In this document: positions 21,096 through 24,708 of the stretch, piece by piece | Numbering within the stretch: the stretch's first letter is position 1 | Layout: each line of letters begins with the position of its first letter | Assembly (NCBI GenBank): GCA_905250885.1 | Contig: CAJNOQ010002364.1 | Coordinates: 1 to 24,708 of the forward strand | Source of the DNA: Didymodactylos carnosus | Lineage: Eukaryota > Rotifera > Eurotatoria > Philodinida > Philodinidae | DNA length: 24,708 nt | Direction: 5' to 3' | Made by a program: the position numbers and the translations under genes | Notes under the pieces: generated by a model | Databases searched by the model: none | What the model was told of the DNA's origin: nothing | What the model saw: only the letters and a program-made list of their open reading frames with translations

Positions 21096-21729
21096 CATGA
21101 TGATAAAAATTCGGCAGTATGTTTCTATCATATTAGTGGACTTTGATGCAATCATATTAGAGATTATTATAAAACTTTTCAGTACTTAGAAAAATCATTG
21201 AATATGCAAAGAAATTTATTTTTAATTGATGATGTAAATACTGGAAAATGTCATCAGAGTATTGCTGTGACTTATTTAGAAAAATCGGACTATAAACTAG
21301 CCTACGAACGTCTTATGAAAGCGTTAGATTCTTATGGAAACTGTCAAGATTTTGAACAAAAAAGTATTGCTAGTGTGTATATTGATTTAGCCCAGCATCA
21401 TTATAAAATTGGTAATTATAATGATAGCTTAAATTATAGTCATAAAGCGCTTGCTATCAGCGTGAAAAAAGTTTCACTTGTGATAGTAAGAGTTTTGCAT
21501 TTTGTCATGCTATTACGGCAATTATGTGCTCAAAAAAAATCTTTTTCATGAAACACAACAATATTGTACAAAATGTTTGAAAATTTATCAATTATTTTTG
21601 TCTCATGCTACAATGCAAATTGCTTGTTGCTTTAAATACATGGGACGAACCTACGAAAATCTAGCCAATCGATGTCAATCACTTGAATTTTATACAACAG
21701 CTTTGGAAATGCATAAAAAACACGATTAA
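21096..21729 (+). pseudogene. Tetratricopeptide-repeat protein fragment, kinesin-light-chain style, disrupted
   Basis: Five TPR-like units can be followed across three reading frames. Unit 1 starts around 21108 (NSAVCFYHISGL, then DYYKTFQYLEKSL) and is broken by an in-frame TGA at 21144-21146. Units 2 and 3 read in that frame (YLEKSDYKLAYERLMKAL; YIDLAQHHYKIGNYNDSLNY, then KALAI). Near 21459 the frame shifts: AI is followed in another frame by REKSFTCDSKSFAFCHAI, the expected continuation of a kinesin-light-chain-like repeat. A second shift falls in an A8 run (21532-21539), after which unit 4 (ETQQYCTKCLKIYQ) and unit 5 (YMGRTYENLANRCQSLEFY) run to TAA at 21727-21729. TPR arrays mediate protein-protein contacts. 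Three lesions in about 600 bp, each repaired by no plausible intron, indicate a pseudogene. Its original N-terminal partner domain is not visible. Confidence 0.8.
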
Positions 21730-22193
21730 AAAATCATCCGTTTATAATACACACACAAACGGCCATTGACAATTTACAAAAACTATCCACGTGAATCGTA
21801 ATAATAGAGTCAAAATTTATACTTGTTTTCTGTCTTTGAGTCGCGTGAGTGCACGACGAAAAAACTTATAAAAAGGTCATGTGCACTTTTTTTTCCAAAA
21901 CGGAGGAAAGAGTTTTATACACAGAAGACCACTTGAATGAGCGAAATGCATTCCATTTTTCCTGAGAATCTAACGCCTGAAAATAATTTCTAGTCAATCA
22001 TATTTGTTATTTATTTCTTTTACCTTATCCAGTTTTCTTGTAACTTTTACATCCTTTATTTATCATCCTCTCTTACTCGTTTTAGATATCCACTATATTG
22101 AGAATCAAGATCTATAATGCCTAGACGATTGATATGTAATAAATGTTTAGACAAAATTTATTGGGTATCAATGTTTTTGATCACCAAAAAAAG
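21730..22193. other. No recognisable gene
   Basis: AT-rich sequence between the TPR remnant and the AT-hook element. No frame of note, RNA gene or clear repeat. Confidence 0.5.
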
Positions 22194-22496
22194 ATACTTT
22201 TGATCATCAAATTTTTCAGCATGCATCTCACATTTTTATTTCTTAACAAAGTACAATGTACAACACAAACATATTCACTGAGATTTTAACTTTCGATAAA
22301 ACACATATTCAACCATTAAGCAAACGAAAAGTAAAAGGGCGTCCCAAGAAATTTAGCACAGCTTTAAATTTTTTAAATGAATATAAATAAAACTGTAAAA
22401 ATATTGTTCGTTTGGTTAAAATCTCAATGAATATGTTTGTGTTGTATATTGTATATTGTGAGATACATGCTGAAAAATTTAGTGATCAAAAGTACA
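22194..22496. mobile_element. ~300-bp inverted-repeat element with AT-hook ORF
   Basis: The left arm (about 22194-22290) and right arm (about 22415-22496) are imperfect reverse complements. Matching pieces include gatacttttgatca / tgatcaaaagtac, aaatttttcagcatg / catgctgaaaaattt, acacaaacatattca / tgaatatgtttgtgt and gagattttaac / gttaaaatctc. The arms enclose the small ORF at 22256-22390. It is a MITE-like, non-autonomous element. Its ends and target duplication are not sharply defined. Confidence 0.75.
22256..22390 (+). CDS. 44-residue AT-hook micro-ORF inside an inverted-repeat element
   Basis: An ATG inside the left arm opens a frame of 44 codons ending in TAA at 22388-22390. Residues 23-32 read KRKVKGRPKK, a basic-flanked GRP core as in AT-hooks, which bind the minor groove of AT-rich DNA. 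The rest has no recognisable domain, and the tail (ALNFLNEYK) is mildly helical. It could be the surviving C-terminal piece of a transposase or other DNA-binding protein captured by the element, a short expressed peptide, or chance. No splice partner or promoter is visible. Coding status is doubtful; the motif itself is plain. Confidence 0.3.
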   Translation: MYNTNIFTEILTFDKTHIQPLSKRKVKGRPKKFSTALNFLNEYK

Positions 22497-22580
22497 TTTA
22501 CTCAAATTTATTTAATTTTAAGGCGTGAAAACAGAATTTCTGAAATCAGAATGTATTGACTCTAGACATCGAATCTTATA

Positions 22581-22899
22581 TAAGGAACAGTCAGGAAGCT
22601 TACACGAAACGCGCATGTAACAGGTAAGCATCTAACAGAAATCTTATAAGAATCTTACGCGGGTCTTACATAAGATTTCGCAAGATAGTCCCAAGAATTC
22701 CATAAGATAAGTATAAGAGTCGTATACGATTTAGATAAGATATTGATAAGGAATCCATAAGACCAGGCGAAGAGTTGTGACTTTCTGTTATTAGATCCTT
22801 ATCGATATCTGATATGATCTTCATAAGATGCTTGTAAGAGTCCGATAAGATTCATATAAGAATTTATAGAATTGTTATATAAGATATTTGTAAGTCAAG
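22581..22899. repeat. 11-bp-periodic ATAAGA array, ~29 degenerate units
   Basis: Cut into 11-mers from 22581, the sequence keeps one register for about 319 bp. Exact ATAAGA starts at 22702, 22713, 22735, 22757, 22823, 22845 and 22856, all separated by multiples of 11. Near-matches fill most gaps (ATAAGG at 22746, GTAAGA at 22834, ATACGA at 22724, CCAAGA at 22691, CGAAGA at 22768). The hexamer is conserved while the following five bases vary freely. The array decays at both ends and in the middle (22779-22822). Confidence 0.85.
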
Positions 22900-23447
22900 T
22901 ACTCTGTATTCTACTTTCTTACTATGATATACTGTTTCATACGTGAAGAAAATTATTTCTTTCTATAATAAAAACCTTAGTCCCAAAGGGCAGTCTAAAC
23001 ACGCGCCCTTATGGTCCACTGCTTGTAAACCGGAATATCTTCTCTAAATTTATCCTGAAAATGAAGTTCGAAAAAAAATGTGACTGAAGACTACAGAGCA
23101 CGACATCTCACTGAATCGCATAAGTTCCGCTTTTCAAACGGATCTCTAGAAAAATGCATCACTTGTGATCCTTTTTTCTCTATGAAGATGACATTCAATT
23201 CGGACTCTCTATGTGGTAGAAGATAGAGCAGTTCCAGTACTATTCATATGCATCAAAGCTCCTTTCATACCTATTTTAATAAAGCACTCTAAGGAGTCAT
23301 AAAAAAACTTCCTGTACAACTACTTATATGACTCATCATTCAATAGTAAGTGGTCAGAGAAACGAGTTTCATAATTGATCGTGATCGAGAATGCACCGTT
23401 GAAAAACATTTTAATAAGTTGTTACTAGCAGCTAATTATGCACATAA
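22900..23447. other. No recognisable gene
   Basis: AT-rich DNA with no long open frame and no clear repeat beyond the end of the 11-bp array. Confidence 0.5.
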
Positions 23448-23900
23448 TATTTCCAGACCGATAAAACCGGCGAGTTCATTAAGTTTTTTCAAGTAATAAC
23501 ATTGATATTAGGGACAAAATTTGTAGTGTGTATATGTAATAGTCTGTCTCAAGCAGTCATTTGTCGAATAACGAAACGTCACGAATAATTTGAAAATAAA
23601 TTTGGCAAATATTCACTATGTGAAATAACAAAGCCAATTAAGACGAATTTGGGTTAGGAAGCTACAGTATCGGCATATCGAAAGTAAAAAATTAGATTAA
23701 CATTAAAGAAAAAAGATAAAAGCATATAAACGCCAATACGTGACAATGTTCCGATTGCTAAGATATTTTAAACAATAAATAATATGACTTGTCTTTAAAA
23801 ACAAATTGAAAGGATAAAAAGAAAAAATTTACATTTCAAATAAAATTGTCACTTTCTCTTTCCTTTAAAAAACTACTAAGCACCCATACATAGTATCTAC
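23448..23900 (-). mobile_element. Truncated, inverted relative of the 686-bp element
   Basis: Read on the minus strand it follows 7830-8375. Near-identical pieces include the tactatgtatgggtgc end, the stretch around ctaacccaaatttgtctt, and caaattattcgtgacgtttcg against the matching piece near 8140. The segment matching 8170-8300 is replaced by unrelated sequence (about 23525-23570), and both terminal inverted repeats are missing. It is a fossil copy. Confidence 0.8.
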
Positions 23901-24451
23901 AAAAAGAAGGAAATGCACTAATAGTTTGTAGTTTTCGGCGTCAAACTTCCATTTCTTGCAAAATCAGTGTCGTATTTGAAGCAAACACTGAATGATTAAT
24001 GTGTTTCAGACTTTTTGGACAACTTTGATTTTTTAGTTTGAAAAACCTAATTTCTGCTTCCTTCTTCCACCTACTTCCTTCTTTTTTACTACCTGTTTCA
24101 AAAAAGTCTATTGTCTAAATCACAAAACAATATTCTCCAAAAGCGATAACTAACTTTTTTTTTACTATTGTGGCAAGTATAATGGTATAACTTTTAGATT
24201 CAGCTGTTCACGTAGAAGAAGAAGAATAAAGAGCTCTCAAAAGCAGCAAAAACACTGGATTTGAGATGTACGGAGGTTTTTAAAAGTTAGGTCGTTTGTT
24301 CAAATTTCAGTTTTGTAAATTTCAGTTTTTATCAACTTTTACCCACAAAAAACATTTTTTTGTAAGGTTAAAACACATATGAGTGATTATGGTAATTTTT
24401 GCACCGTTCGACCTGAGCTAATGAGGCTGCGTGGTTCTCCGCTAAAGCTAA
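23901..24451. other. No recognisable gene
   Basis: AT-rich and T-rich sequence without a gene or repeat I can support. Confidence 0.45.
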
Positions 24452-24708
24452 ATCAAACATTTGGAAACTTATGTCATTTTATTCAGGCCAGTTTACTCCA
24501 TATATACTGCTAAGATCTCTTGTCTGTCATATTTCCTTAGTGCACAGTACGCAAAACAACTTGTTGAAGACCCGTCGAGACACTTTTTTAAAACTCGAAA
24601 ACAATTCGGTTGGAAAGAGCGTCGTAGAAAACCTATAGAAAAATGGTTTAGATACGTTCTGACTGCTTTCAAAACTCATGTCCACGTGCTTAGTCAAAAT
24701 TGCCCACT
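24452..24708 (+). CDS. Open frame running off the right edge, possible partial exon
   Basis: One plus-strand frame stays open from just after a TAA (24449-24451) to the window end, about 85 codons, without an ATG that would suit a start. A pyrimidine-rich tttccttag ending at 24540 could be a splice acceptor, giving an exon from 24541 that encodes a basic, aromatic-rich stretch (HFFKTRKQFGWKERRRKP, then EKWFRYVLTAF). I recognise no family. Similar-length chance frames occur elsewhere in the window, so this is only a candidate. Confidence 0.2.
   Translation, partial: MKHLETYVILFRPVYSIYTAKISCLSYFLSAQYAKQLVEDPSRHFFKTRKQFGWKERRRKPIEKWFRYVLTAFKTHVHVLSQNCP

Noticed and set aside
21144-21540. Introns instead of lesions in the TPR gene
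   Set aside because: The TPR consensus runs through each lesion without a gap, so removing an intron there would delete repeat residues.
22581-22899. CRISPR array or telomeric repeat
   Set aside because: Units are 11 bp with no 20-40 bp spacers, and the motif is not the bdelloid-type TGTGGG telomeric repeat as I know it. The setting is eukaryotic.

Overview
The window looks like nuclear DNA of an invertebrate animal, most likely a bdelloid rotifer. This is inference. The sequence is AT-rich, and the peptidase gene carries spliceosomal GT-AG introns, one of them only 68 bp. There is an intronless rhodopsin-type GPCR of the kind that is very numerous in bdelloids, a decayed kinesin-light-chain-style TPR gene, a peptidase resembling fungal and bacterial enzymes, and many small inverted-repeat elements. 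Nothing bacterial (operons, Shine-Dalgarno sites, CRISPR) is present.

Layout. 1-5602: first copy of a duplicated segment. It carries a complete three-exon minus-strand gene for a membrane-anchored M28 metallopeptidase with a PA domain (631-3042), about 2 kb of upstream non-coding DNA, and a degenerate TCGGG-type repeat. 5419-6355: a 937-bp element with ~185-bp inverted arms. 6358-6745: a fold-back cluster and a second TCGGG repeat. 7720-9240: a minisatellite (TTGTAAACACCA-type units) interrupted by a 686-bp inverted-repeat element and by a ~560-bp segment holding a hairpin and a broken acidic ORF. 9381-9470: a hAT-like terminus. 10402-10617: a small inverted-repeat element. 11648-12649: the GPCR, plus strand. 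12650-14212: mostly empty, with a GC-rich hairpin at 14027-14058. 14213-19814: second copy of the 5.6-kb segment at a constant offset of 14,212 bp with a second intact peptidase gene. 19631-20556: the same inverted-repeat element, but with its interior reversed and a different right flank. 21096-21729: a TPR pseudogene with one stop and two frameshifts. 22194-22496: an inverted-repeat element containing a 44-codon AT-hook ORF. 22581-22899: an 11-bp-periodic ATAAGA array. 23448-23900: a truncated, inverted relative of the 686-bp element. 24452-24708: an open frame running off the window.

The intact genes are the two peptidase copies (probably cell-surface or secretory-pathway peptide trimming) and one orphan GPCR. 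They do not obviously form a pathway. The main structural story is the recent or conversion-homogenised duplication, whose right boundary falls inside an inverted-repeat element that has switched orientation. The most unusual sequence-level object is the 11-bp helically phased array.
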